A stretch of 64,000 nt of DNA from Selaginella moellendorffii (lineage: Eukaryota > Streptophyta > Lycopodiopsida > Selaginellales > Selaginellaceae), in NCBI RefSeq assembly GCF_000143415.4, contig NW_003314277.1, forward strand, positions 2,516 through 66,515, given 5' to 3'. The notes beneath the pieces are model-generated. The model had not been told where the DNA came from. It made no database searches and saw only the letters and a program-made list of their open reading frames with translations. Position numbers and translations under genes: made by a program. Of this stretch, positions 1 to 9,426 are shown piece after piece. Positions within the stretch are counted from its first letter, which is position 1. Every line of letters starts with the position of its first letter.

Positions 1-1589
1 CCACCCCATAGAGGTACAAAGAAGTTCCCATAGTTCTAGGCACCATGCCCATGAGCGATTATGCCAAACAGAGACACAGGCAGCTACATGGATGAAGAGA
101 TTGCCTTGGGGGTAGGATTGAGTCGAGGTAAGCACGTCTTTTTCTGGTCCATTTTGTCGTGGATGATGCAGAGGTAAGAGTCAGGTCTCTCCATGGAGAG
201 AATCCTGTTATGATAATATGCAGTCCTGCAGCTTCTCTGCTCGATGTTGTGGTCGAGCCGCCTTCTAACCAACATCTCTCGCTCTTGAGCGCTGCAAGAA
301 TTCTTCGACAAAGCCATTTTGATAGCAATGCACTCGTCACACTTTGAAAAGCTGGAGTACTTTCCTATACTCACATCCCTGAACCTGTTGCTCCACAATC
401 TACTAAATCTAGATTGGCTCAGCTTCCTGTAGCCATTACTCTGGAGTTCCCGATTCACATCTTCCAATATGGCCCCCTTGGTATACATGGAAGGAAGAAC
501 TCGCTGGGTGTCTCGAGTTCCATCTTCCAAGAGGCGGATTTTATGTGGTTGCTGCTCGCTACATGTCTCGACAAACCTTTTGAAGATTGCCTCTCCATAT
601 ACAACATGACCCCTGGTTTTGTGAGTACCGTCGTTCCCATGGACTGCCTGTTGAACCCTTTGTTCCTCGAACTCAGTTTTGATTCTGTAGAATGTGGTTC
701 GAGGGACTCCATAAATGATTCTCCATGCCTTCATGCAGACCAAACCCCTCTGGAAGACCATGCCCCCCACCTGATGTTCTGAAGCATCAACAGATGACCG
801 TAATGCCTCATACACAAAATTGCGAGCTGCCTTCCAGGACAATGTCTTGTATCTTGCTCTCTCCTCTTCAATAGCATCCCAATCAGCATGTTGACAGCAC
901 CTCCTCTTGCAACAAGCAACTGTCGAGACCATTCGAACCTCCATCGCCATTTTCTGCCTTTTCGGTTCGTTGCTCAGATCCCTTTGGCTGCGCTTTAGGA
1001 AGGTGTACTTTCTTTTCCCATGAAGAGATGTTCTGTCATCAGTTGTAGTGGTGTTTGATTGTGAATCCTTCACATTCTCAAACACTAAGTGCCTCAATTT
1101 CCACTGCACAATGCTTCCAATAGTCAGATTGTTTTCTTCTGTGTCAACAACCTCTAAAATCGCAACTCCAATATCATCCCAGCCCAATTCTTGATTAGCA
1201 ACCGCATCTCTTGGATCGACAACTGTGGCTAAGCGCTCAGCTACCACCTCCCCCTCGGGGTTGTTTAGAAACACCTTCGCCTGAATCCATGTAGCACGGT
1301 TCTTAAGATCCACGGAGGGAACATGCGTCGCACTTGCGCTATCCCCAACATCTGCTTTCTTCTGAAGATTTTTCAAGGCAACAACAACATTTACCCCGAC
1401 GACCATCTCTCCTCGTTCAATAGCGACCACATTCCCATCGAAGACAGTCTCTACTGATACAGCAGCATTGCCTTCCCCAAGCCTTTGACAGTGTATAACA
1501 AAGTTCCGATCCATAGACACAAGGGTCCCTTTTGCAACTCTCTTCCCACCATTCAAAATGTAAACCTTTTCCCCAACCCTGAAGGCCAT
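1..1589 (-). pseudogene. DUF7869-like putative transposase of PS copy 1 (3' part off window, nonsense-damaged)
   Basis: The frame opens at ATG 1589, just downstream of a probable acceptor (TTTCAG), and is open for 501 codons to a TAG at 84-86. A second in-frame TAG lies at 36-38. Copy 2 has CAG at both places, so these are nonsense mutations. The first about 130 residues hold two glycine- and valine-rich segments that loosely resemble the small beta-rich N-terminal modules of plant En/Spm-type transposases. A CC-KRRCC cysteine cluster follows near residue 220, then a C-x2-C pair (KCDEC) and an HDKMDQ motif close to the stop. This order matches DUF7869-family proteins, whose RNase-H-like core supplies DDE-type acidic residues. 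It is divergent from the ParB-like/HAD gene. Role as transposase is inferred. Confidence 0.7.
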
Positions 1590-1671
1590 TCTGAAAGTGC
1601 AGAAAAGAAGTTAAGACCATACAAAAAATGATTGGAGAATGGCCTAAATCATAACATACCAAACAACCTCA

Positions 1672-2067
1672 ATAGCATGAGGCCACATGCCATTATTCAA
1701 ACATGCTATTGACACCCATGTGAAATTTTGCATTCACAAAATTGGCATGAGCCCTCATGCCATTAGTGGTACCACTAATGGCATGAGGCCTCACGCTATC
1801 TTTGGCCCCTGCTAGCCTGTTGCTATATTCCTTTTGCCTTGCTGCAACTGTATATATTTTTGTGTGCGTGACTAGTCACCCATACAAAAATATATACAGT
1901 TGCAGCAAAGCAAAAGGAATATGGCAATAGGCTAGTAGGGGCCAAAGATGGCATGAGGCCTCATGCCATCTTGATATACACACAGCTGCAGGCAAGTAAA
2001 AACATACATGACAATACGCTAGCCATGAAATCGCAAGGGCCCAAGATGGCATGTGGCCTCATGCCAT
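1672..2067. repeat. Cluster of five dispersed palindromes (1672, 1742, 1778, 1948, 2046)
   Basis: Each copy is about 22 bp with core GGCATGAGGCCTCATGCC or a close variant (TAGCATGAGGCCACATGCC, GGCATGTGGCCTCATGCC). They lie upstream of the DUF7869-like gene. Copies at 1742, 1778 and 1948 bracket the foldback insertion; copy 2 has a single palindrome at that site (33597). Confidence 0.85.
1764..1969. mobile_element. Miniature foldback insertion bounded by palindrome copies
   Basis: Relative to copy 2, copy 1 has about 205 extra bases here. The insert opens with the perfect 14-bp palindrome TAGTGGTACCACTA and then forms a near-perfect hairpin: about 90 bp from 1778 to 1867 pair with about 1882-1969. 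GTGACTAGTCAC, itself a perfect palindrome, forms the tip near 1867-1878. Both arms end in the 22-bp dispersed palindrome. No coding capacity is seen. It may be a MITE-like or foldback unit that targets, or propagates, the palindrome. Confidence 0.75.
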
Positions 2068-2159
2068 TTCTAAATGTGGTCCTAAGCCATTCCATGGTGA
2101 ACATACCAGGAAGCACAAGTGCCGAATATCAAGAGGAAGCGGTAGCCACACCAAAGACA

Positions 2160-2290
2160 GTGCCGCTCGCAACACCGCAACTGCTCGTAGCGCCGCTCGC
2201 ACAAACTGCCACTCGCATAAACTGCCGCCCGCAATGGCGCTCGCAATGCCGCAACCGCTCGTAGACGCATAAACCACAGCCCACAACGCC
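2160..2290. repeat. CTCGCA-rich minisatellite upstream of the DUF7869-like gene
   Basis: Imperfect units around CCGCTCGCA/ACTGCC recur several times. The equivalent in copy 2 (about 33220-33400) has a different unit number, showing array instability. Confidence 0.65.
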
Positions 2291-2702
2291 GCTTACACAA
2301 GCAGCGCTCACTGCACTCAGCGGAACCAAGAACACGGCGCACAAAAATGATAGACCTAGGAATGAGTTCGAGAATTCAAAAATAACATACGCTTGAATGT
2401 CACATCAAATCCTCTGACAAACCAGATCTTATGATTCCTCTGACAAATTTCAAACTGAGTAGCTTCTAGACTTTGCTGTCGGAGGTTGAACTTTGTCACA
2501 TCATGTCCTTGCCTCGATCCAGCTGTGCCATGTCAGTGATTCGAACTTTGCCATGCCATGTCAGCGATCCGCGCCAAGATTATTCGCCGTGTAAAGGAAT
2601 AATTATGCTCTGTGTGTACATCCATTTATGGCAATATAAGGCCATATGCCATTCAAAGAATAATGCTAGTCGAGCATTTTTTGGTGCATTTTTGGGTTCA
2701 AA

Positions 2703-3961
2703 ATTGCATGAGCCCACACGCTATAAAGTTTACCTGTACCAAAAATAGAAACAGCTTTATTTACTTGGGAATTTAAGTGGTTGAGGCATTTTTAAACTTA
2801 CAAACACATGCCCTACTTACATTCCTTTGGTTGCTTAAAATTCAAAAATATTATAAACCTTTCTTTTTGCATTTTCAATGTTTTCAATTATGGTTTTTGA
2901 TTTTTGCAGGACCAGCCTAGTAATCTATTTGCATCCCGTCATGTTTATAGCTAGCTTTCGTTTGTCCCCTTTGCTAGCCTGAGATACATCTGCTCGGCAT
3001 CTGCCTCTTACAGCATTTGCCCAGAAAGGGCATCTTTCTTCACGCAGCATTTGCCACATGTTTAGGGTTTAGGGTTTAGGGTTTAGGGTTTAGCAATTCA
3101 GTAGCTTGATAAACATGCAAATACAGAACTTGATGCAAAATCCTTTGATATGTCACAATGCCCCTAGGACCATAAACACATTTCAATAGAGAGGGTCCTT
3201 TCATTTCATAACTCTTTACATAGATCTTGGTGAAACCAGAGTTAGTGAAGTTAGTTTCTTGTGATCCCGCATCTGATTGTGATGTCCCTTTGCAATGTCG
3301 ATGGAAAGGTCAATGCACACCAAACTGTAAAATCTTGGAGCAAAATAACGGTCGGATCTATGGCAAATGCCCCTGAAACATTGTAAGGCTCGTGTGGTCT
3401 CATGTGGTGTCCGATCGAGATGCTTCTTTGCAGGGTCATCAAGAAAGACATTGTATACCATTCTGTAAAATCTAGTTGCGATCTAACAGTTGGATCTCTA
3501 GAAAACTCAAAACAATCTCGCGCGTGTCAGAATATCCTAGGAATATACTCCTATGTGCCCCTGAAAATGGCATGCGGCCCCACGCCATTCAAGAGATAAT
3601 GCCAGATGACGCCGAGAATTTTTTGGTGCATTTTTTGGGTTCAAAATTGCATGAGCCCACACGCTATAAAGTTTATCTTTGCCAAATAGAGAAAAGTTTA
3701 TCTGTGTCATGTGAGGTAGTTACAGTCCTTTGTGCTCGGCATCTGCCTCTTGCAGCATTTGCACTGAAAGGGAATTTTTCTCCATTCAGCATTTGGCCCT
3801 GAAAATGGCATGCGCCCACACGCCATTCAAGGAATAATGCCACAGGACGCCTGGATTTTTGGGTTTAAAATGTTTAGGGTTTTTTAGGTTTTTTCAAAAT
3901 ATTTTGGGTCCAACGTTTTTTGGGTTTCTTTGGTTCAAAATTGCATGAGCCCACACGCTAT
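2703..3961. repeat. Five palindrome copies in the divergent spacer (2703, 3567, 3646, 3805, 3940)
   Basis: Three copies are the degenerate form TTGCATGAGCCCACACGC within a longer direct repeat that begins with GGTTCAAAA. The other two are GGCATGCGGCCCCACGCC and GGCATGCGCCCACACGCC. Degenerate copies keep the outer half-sites better than the centre. Confidence 0.75.
3061..3093 (+). repeat. Interstitial telomere-type repeat (TTTAGGG)4 in PS copy 1
   Basis: Four full TTTAGGG units plus TTTAG, flanked by unique element sequence. Copy 2 has the same block at 32434-32460 with one unit fewer, so it belongs to the element and has slipped by one repeat. Confidence 0.9.
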
Positions 3962-4304
3962 AATATTGATTTGAGAGAAAAATAGAAACAGATAGAATTT
4001 CTTTATTTAGCTGAACATCTGCCATTTTTCGAAATACAAGATGCTTTGGAATATCCAATCATGCATGGTATAAATATAGCGAGGGTATTAAATGATATCC
4101 CAATCATGATCTTTCTTTTGGATTTCGCGTGCATGCAGTCCGAGGAATGATGACGTTGCGGATTTCTTTTGGATTTTGCGTGCTTGCATGCGCGCGGCAA
4201 TCCAGAAATTAATGGTGGCGCCCAAGTCTAAGGAATGATGACGTGGCGGGATTACCAACTGTTGTGACATTTCGCGCGTGTGAGGTTAGGTTTTGCATTT
4301 TGCT

Positions 4305-4530
4305 TCGTACTCGCGCTCGCACACTCGCGCTCGCGCTCGCATCACACTCGCGCTCACGCTCGCATCACACTCGCACTCGCGCTCGCATCACACTCGCGCT
4401 CGCGCTCGCATCGCGCTCCCACTCGCGATCACGCTCACTTCTCTACAGGTTTCTCGTGTGCATCGGCGTCCACTCGCGCTTGCATCACACTTGCACTCGC
4501 ATCGCGCTCGTGTGCATCGGCGTCCACTTC
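4305..4530. repeat. Minisatellite upstream of the ParB-like/HAD gene
   Basis: About a dozen imperfect units of the type ACTCGCGCTCGCATCAC lie 0.2-0.4 kb before the proposed start. Copy 2 (31370-31510) is shorter and more degenerate. Confidence 0.75.
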
Positions 4531-4764
4531 AAGACACACCTAGTTTGTAACTTCGCCGCCAACTCCGCCGCCCACTCCGCCACCCACACGCAGCCCACTT
4601 GGTGTCCCGGGAGATTTCAGCGCCACTCTCCAACTGTAAGTGGCAAAGTAGCCTTGCTGCTACGATCTGCTGCACACACAGTGCACATTTGCCAGCGAGT
4701 CTGGCCTCAATTGTCACGGCCTCCATTTGGTTTCAAATGGTAAGTCTTTTAGGCCAAGTAGAAA

Positions 4765-4923
4765 ATGGCATGAGGCCACATGCCATTCAGTAGCAACATT
4801 GGCATGCACCGATTGGGCTCTCGAGTGCAGTCCGGTTACAGATGGCGTGTAGCCTCACGCCATCTTAGGATGCAGCCTCAAGACATCTGATGCAGTGGTG
4901 AATGGCGTGTGGCCTCACGTTAT
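4765..4923. repeat. Three palindromes in the proposed first intron (4765, 4842, 4902)
   Basis: They lie between the GTAAGT donor at 4740 and the acceptor ending at 4978. Copy 2 keeps the same three positions at 31100, 31023 and 30963. Confidence 0.8.
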
Positions 4924-4978
4924 TTCCAGCTGCTAGCTTTTCATCTGTCAGCTCTAATTGTTGTGCATTTCTGAACAG

Positions 4979-7204
4979 GCGAGGAATTGCGTTCTTCTTC
5001 CAGCCACTGTCAATGTGGATGCAGAGAAGGGGGAGGAGCTCACCAGTTGGACTTTCGGGATGGAAGGCGAGGATCTGATGCTGTACAACACAGATGGTGG
5101 GAGAAAAGAATGCATGGGGATCCTCATCCAAGTGACAGACACTCCATGCAGTTCCATGCAAGAATATGGACTGGCACTTGTGGTAGAGACAGCGTCCGCC
5201 TTCAAGATCCACCTTGCACATCCTAGCGGCTTCCTGGAGGGGGGCAGCGGCTATGAGGAATTCCTAGAGGGAGCTAGGGAGAGGTTGTCCAGGAGGCCCA
5301 CAATTTCAAAGACGCTGCGGGTCTATGAAGATCACATGGAATCCACGGACCTCACCTACGGCGATGTTCAAAAACTATATTCCAACATTGAGCCGTTGAG
5401 AGTGCCTCCAGTTCGCGAAGCGAAGGGGAAGGGGGTCGATCTGGAAACTACCCCGAAGCAGAAAAGGGTGGTCAAGCTCAAGCCGACGTCCGACTCTGCT
5501 GCTCCAAAAAAGAAGCTACTCGGTGATGCCATTGCCTCGGGTTCGAACACTACACCCACCAAAAAGAAGAGCTGCAAAGAGCAGAAAGAGCAAGAAGAGG
5601 TAGCAAAAATCGTCGCAGATAATAGTACTTGTTACTATTCCAACAAAGTATATACAATCGACGTGAGCCGTATTGACATCCAAAGCAAATACAACCACAG
5701 GCTAGTATCTGATGAGTGGGTGGAGAAACTGAAGCAGAAGATGCTGGCAAATCTAGTAACACCCGACATCGCAGACGTGATCCCCTACTACCAAACAATG
5801 AAGGGCGAGACGAGGTTTCCAAACATGATCAATAGGAAGGTGTTGGACGATCAGAACATCCGGTTCTATGCCGTCTCTGGGCAGCATTCTAGCTTGGCGA
5901 TGCAAGAGATAGTTGTGGATATTATGGTGGGCGAGGAGGTGAAGAAAGTCTTCAAGACAAGAGTTGTCCACCTGATAAAAGGCAACTCGCCCCTCCGATC
6001 TATCATATCCATCTCCCACGCGCAGAATGTCAAGCAAGAAATGTGCTACAAATCGGGTCTGCACGAGACATTGGCACGAACACGGAAGCTCTGGGTTCAA
6101 CTGAAGAAGCCACAAAAACCAGGACAAGGACGTGCACTAGCAACTAGCGCCTGGCAGGTAAGCCTCGTTGCATGTGGCATAGCATGTGGCCTCACGCCAT
6201 TTCCATTGCAGGAATTCTCGAGTCTTCTCTCGAAAACACTGGGGGTCAATGACACACTCAGCATCCATAACATTCTACTCGCGACAAAAGTTGTTTTTGA
6301 CAAATGGGTAGATGTGCTGAGGAGGTACCATGATGGGGAGTTGCTAAACTCAATGGGTGTGGAGGACGGCCGGAAGCCCAATGATTTGAAGCTCAAGGCC
6401 TTGCGTTTCTTGCGGTCTCTAGACGACGACGACCTTCTGACAGTGGCTAATGCTCTTCTACGTGGTGAGGTAGTCTTCAACAAGACCAAAATGACTCCCG
6501 GCCATATTGTGACATACGAGGACTTGTGCACGACTCTGAGAGCTCGTGCGCTATTGAAGGATTGGATCTTCGAGCAAGTGGCCGTGGAGAGGGTGAGCAT
6601 CGACACCACGCAAGAGATGATGGAAGAGCTGGAGTTGTCAAATGAAGACATCGACGAGTACGTGAAGGGGGCCCCCAAGTTCATCGATCTGCAGCGGGAT
6701 GCCACGAAAAGTAAAGCTGAGAAGTTGGATCAGTATCCAAATTTCATTAAGAGGGATGTTGACCACCAGCTTCAGAAACAGCTCGACCCCGCAGCAGAGG
6801 TCTATCGAGAACCTTACCGGGTATACGTGAATTCGGATGAGGATCAAAGGTGGAGGAGCATCGTTTCCCGCGGAGATGAGCAGGTCAAGAACATCTTTTG
6901 TGTGATGGACTTCACAAACGAGGAGATCACTCATGCAGACGAAGTCAGCTCCATCATTGACTTAATGGTGGGACTTGCGGAGGTGGAATCTTCAGTCCAC
7001 TATATGATCTACGACTCCGAATCCTATCACAAGTTCTGGAAGGTCTTGAACGAGGTGAAGGCTCGGTTGAAAGGCAAGGAGATGCGGGAGATCCATGGGA
7101 TAATGGCTAAGAAGAAGATACCGACGAATGTCCGCATCTTCACACTCGCCCTTGTTATTGGTCCTTCCCAGCTTCGTTCGACAAGGCCGATCGAATTGAT
7201 CTGA
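4979..7204 (+). CDS. ParB-like N-terminal region of the fusion protein, PS copy 1
   Basis: This is the longest uninterrupted frame of the element, spanning two exons read through a 54-nt in-frame intron (6158-6211). The segment from about 5660 to 5930 has the layout of a ParB/sulfiredoxin domain: a short strand, NHRLVSDEWVEKLKQKM as the first helix, then FYAVSGQHSSLAMQEI where ParB proteins have a G-x-H/R-R-x-x-A box. The usual arginine is serine here. In bacterial ParB this fold binds and hydrolyses CTP and loads onto palindromic parS DNA; some relatives are nucleases or phosphotransferases. The assignment rests on motif layout only and needs a profile search. The frame leaves the conserved one at about 7166, where copy 2 has 25 extra bases. 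Confidence 0.5.
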   Translation, partial: ARNCVLLPATVNVDAEKGEELTSWTFGMEGEDLMLYNTDGGRKECMGILIQVTDTPCSSMQEYGLALVVETASAFKIHLAHPSGFLEGGSGYEEFLEGARERLSRRPTISKTLRVYEDHMESTDLTYGDVQKLYSNIEPLRVPPVREAKGKGVDLETTPKQKRVVKLKPTSDSAAPKKKLLGDAIASGSNTTPTKKKSCKEQKEQEEVAKIVADNSTCYYSNKVYTIDVSRIDIQSKYNHRLVSDEWVEKLKQKMLANLVTPDIADVIPYYQTMKGETRFPNMINRKVLDDQNIRFYAVSGQHSSLAMQEIVVDIMVGEEVKKVFKTRVVHLIKGNSPLRSIISISHAQNVKQEMCYKSGLHETLARTRKLWVQLKKPQKPGQGRALATSAWQVSLVACGIACGLTPFPLQEFSSLLSKTLGVNDTLSIHNILLATKVVFDKWVDVLRRYHDGELLNSMGVEDGRKPNDLKLKALRFLRSLDDDDLLTVANALLRGEVVFNKTKMTPGHIVTYEDLCTTLRARALLKDWIFEQVAVERVSIDTTQEMMEELELSNEDIDEYVKGAPKFIDLQRDATKSKAEKLDQYPNFIKRDVDHQLQKQLDPAAEVYREPYRVYVNSDEDQRWRSIVSRGDEQVKNIFCVMDFTNEEITHADEVSSIIDLMVGLAEVESSVHYMIYDSESYHKFWKVLNEVKARLKGKEMREIHGIMAKKKIPTNVRIFTLALVIGPSQLRSTRPIELI
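6158..6211 (+). other. 54-nt intron carrying the palindrome
   Basis: It begins GTAAGCC and ends TTGCAG. The palindrome at 6179-6200 fills its 3' half and stops just before the acceptor tract. Its length is a multiple of three and it contains no stop, so it could also be read through. Confidence 0.65.
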
Positions 7205-7620
7205 GGGAGGTCAATTTACCCGTGCCTGAGGAACTGAAGATGGCTATGGAGCTTTCGAATCCAAAGAAAGCTCCAGGTGCAGCATGGGAAATGCTTAGCT
7301 GGGTCTTCAATGCAATAGCGGGTGACCGCAAGGGCAAATGCGTTGTCAAGTACAACTGCGGCGGACTATTCTTTCGAGCCGCACTACTCAAGGGTGTCCC
7401 GTGTGTTGCGGTGACAAACTCCATTGAAGAGGTGACTTCAATGGAGCATATAATTATAGTTGCCAAAGAAAAACAGTATCTTCTCTGCGAACCTGGTGAG
7501 TACGCACTTTAAGTTTAAATGTTATCTCACAAGCTCTGTATGCAGGAGCGTGGCCACCCCCAGATGCTGAAACGGCGTTAATAGCTACTGATGTTAGGCC
7601 AAGCTCACAACCTGCACAAG

Positions 7621-7658
7621 GTAAGGTCACGTGAGGCCTCACGCCATTTTGATTATAG
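7621..7658 (+). other. 38-nt intron consisting mostly of the palindrome
   Basis: GTAAG is followed at once by the palindrome (7626-7647) and then by ATTATAG. Removing it joins two phase-1 ends and keeps the long frame open. At 38 nt it would be extremely short for a plant intron. Confidence 0.6.
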
Positions 7659-7748
7659 ATCGTTGTGAATATTCAGACACGAGGACTGAAAAGCGCACTG
7701 GTGGCGCGTCGAAGAAGGACAAACAGACAAGCAATAGGAAAAAAGGAG

Positions 7749-7796
7749 GTACAAATATATTTGCAATGGCATGTGGTCTCATGCCATTCCTTGCAG
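7749..7796 (+). other. 48-nt intron carrying the palindrome
   Basis: The donor is GTACAAA and the acceptor CCTTGCAG; the palindrome lies at 7766-7787. In copy 2 the acceptor reads CAA, which would disable or shift splicing. Confidence 0.6.
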
Positions 7797-7940
7797 GAGA
7801 CACTTCTTCAAAGGCAAAACAGGCAAGCACCAGTCAAGCTCAAACTGACAGTGGTCATAAAAAGCGAAAGCACGTTGGACAGTCGTCGGGATCAGAGGCG
7901 TTTGATTCGAAAAGGAAGAAGGGCAACGAAAAGATGATAG

Positions 7941-7987
7941 GTAATGCCTCGCGGTTATGGAGTGTGTGCTCATGCCATTCATTGCAG
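7941..7987 (+). other. 47-nt intron carrying a degenerate palindrome
   Basis: The donor is GTAATGC and the acceptor ATTGCAG. The palindrome copy at 7957-7978 keeps its right half (CTCATGCCAT), which also supplies the sequence just before the acceptor. Confidence 0.6.
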
Positions 7988-8539
7988 ATCAAGGGCTGAG
8001 TGAAAGGAGCCAGTCACCACCTCCTGACTCAGATTCCTATGGCGGACTCCCCTTCCCCAATCTCAATGGAGAGGTACAATGGATGAGGGATGCTTTTCAA
8101 GTCAGGGCCACGTTTTTCTCATCTCGTCGTCTTCGAAGGGTGCAAGAACGTGCAGAAACCATGTTAAGACAGTCGGGTGAGGATATGGTCCTAGGTCAAG
8201 CACTGAAACAGGCTATGGATGTCTTGTATTTTGAGATGGAGACTCGGCCAGATGATTTTCCCAAGATGGTCCTGGAAAAACAAGCCATCCAGCCTGAGCA
8301 GCCTATGGAAGAAATGCAGGAGGGGGATGAGGAGCCAGAGAAAGATAATGAGCAGGAAGAGCAGAAGGACGAAGAGGAGGACAAAGAAGAGGAGGACGAA
8401 GAAGAGGAGGATGAAGAGGACTTGGATGGTCCTCACAATGGTGACGATCACAATAACGACGATGACGATGATGACGACGATGGCCAGCCTGAGGTGGCCA
8501 AAGAGCAGCGGAGGAAGGTCATACAAAACAAACCATCAG
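7988..8539 (+). CDS. Acidic exon of the fusion protein, PS copy 1
   Basis: This exon encodes a predicted helical segment (RRLRRVQERAETMLRQSG) followed by a long run of glutamate and aspartate, including stretches of alternating E/D and eight consecutive aspartates (8456-8485). Such tracts are typical of histone chaperones and chromatin proteins, but low complexity prevents a family call. It is bounded by an acceptor at 7987 that ends a palindrome-bearing intron and by a donor at 8540. The next exon is only 15 nt long (8597-8611) and its sequence is largely conserved in copy 2. Confidence 0.6.
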
Positions 8540-8791
8540 GTAAATAATAGTACATCCATTCCTAACCTTTTACCATTTCTAACATTGTCCATGTAGGTTG
8601 CAGAAGAAATGGTAAGTAGAGATTATTCAGTTGAATTAAGATACAAACTCTAGCCTTTAGTGTCGAGGAAGGATAGTGCCAAGCAAGGGTCGAAACGTAT
8701 GTCCAATCCTTCAGAATCAGCAGTGCGCCCAATAGCAGTTGATGGTAAATACAGTATAGTCGATTCAATGTGCTAATGAGTTTGTTTTTAG

Positions 8792-9379
8792 TAGCCAGTA
8801 GGGAGGATACCATCTCAATCGAAGGGAGATATTTGGACATGCATATGGATCCGCCAGTGGACTCTACTTGCCTGCAAGAGTCATCAGAGCTGGTGGAGGC
8901 TACTATCCATATCAACGCCAAGCAAGCTGACCACGCTCCACTTGATGTTGCCTATACCACTGAGTCAATCTTGTCCACGTATCCAACTGACAGTGACCAG
9001 GTGCCATTGGACCCGCATGAGGCCGCCCCAGCCGCCGAGCCGGTCGTATCCTCATTTCCAACGGACTCAACGTGTGCCCAATCGTCTGACTACGCACCGT
9101 TGGAACCTCCCTACACCGCCCCTGCTGCCTGTTCGGTCATGTCCACTTTGCCAACGGAGGCACCAGCTGAAATGGCGTGTGATCACACGCCATCGGAACC
9201 ACCCCATGCCACTGTTGAGCCAGTTGTACCAGAGTCTACAGCTGAAATGGCATGTGCCCACACACCATCGGATGCGATTGACCCCACATTGCAGAGGAGA
9301 GTATTTCCGCCCTTCACGTTTCCTCGACCAAAACCCTCTGAACGACCATCGGGAACACCATTCGCTAATATTGTAGATG
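8792..9379 (+). CDS. Proline-rich repeat exon of the fusion protein, PS copy 1
   Basis: Four imperfect repeats of roughly 34 residues, each with an APLD/APLE-type start and a later S-x-x-PT-D/E segment, make up most of this exon. Two copies of the dispersed palindrome lie in frame (9172-9193, 9247-9268) and encode MACDHTPSE and MACAHTPSD. The region is probably disordered. It precedes the HAD exon and is conserved in copy 2 at 26431-27050. Confidence 0.6.
9172..9268. repeat. Two palindromes inside coding sequence (9172, 9247)
   Basis: GGCGTGTGATCACACGCC and GGCATGTGCCCACACACC are read in the same frame and give MACDHTPS and MACAHTPS. Both positions are kept in copy 2 (26649, 26574). Confidence 0.8.
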
Positions 9380-9426
9380 GTAAAATTGACTTGTACCATT
9401 TTTTATGCTGACGCATTTCATTTCAG

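Larger units (their letters stand above)
1590..4736. promoter_or_regulatory. Divergent intergenic region of PS copy 1
   Basis: This 3.1-kb spacer separates the starts of the two divergent element genes and has no convincing coding frame. It contains ten palindrome copies, a foldback insertion (1764-1969), a CTCGCA-rich minisatellite (about 2160-2290), a telomere-like block (3061-3093), two or three repeats of a TTGGTGCATTTTTTGGG-type unit (about 2680-2735, 3615-3680, 3915-3961), duplicated CTCGGCATCTGCCTCT blocks (2994, 3734) and a second minisatellite (4300-4530). Promoters are expected at both ends but no TATA box could be placed with confidence. Confidence 0.55.

Noticed and set aside
3061-3093. 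True telomere or chromosome end
   Set aside because: Only about four units, embedded in unique sequence and shared by both element copies.
4243-4743. 166-codon frame upstream of the fusion gene
   Set aside because: Most of it is minisatellite translation (Arg/Ser/His/Ala repeats) and copy 2 does not keep it; only its last ATG-GT boundary is used in the gene model.
8191-8526. Leucine/valine/isoleucine-rich minus-strand frame resembling a membrane protein
   Set aside because: It is the antisense of the acidic GAG/GAC codon tract.
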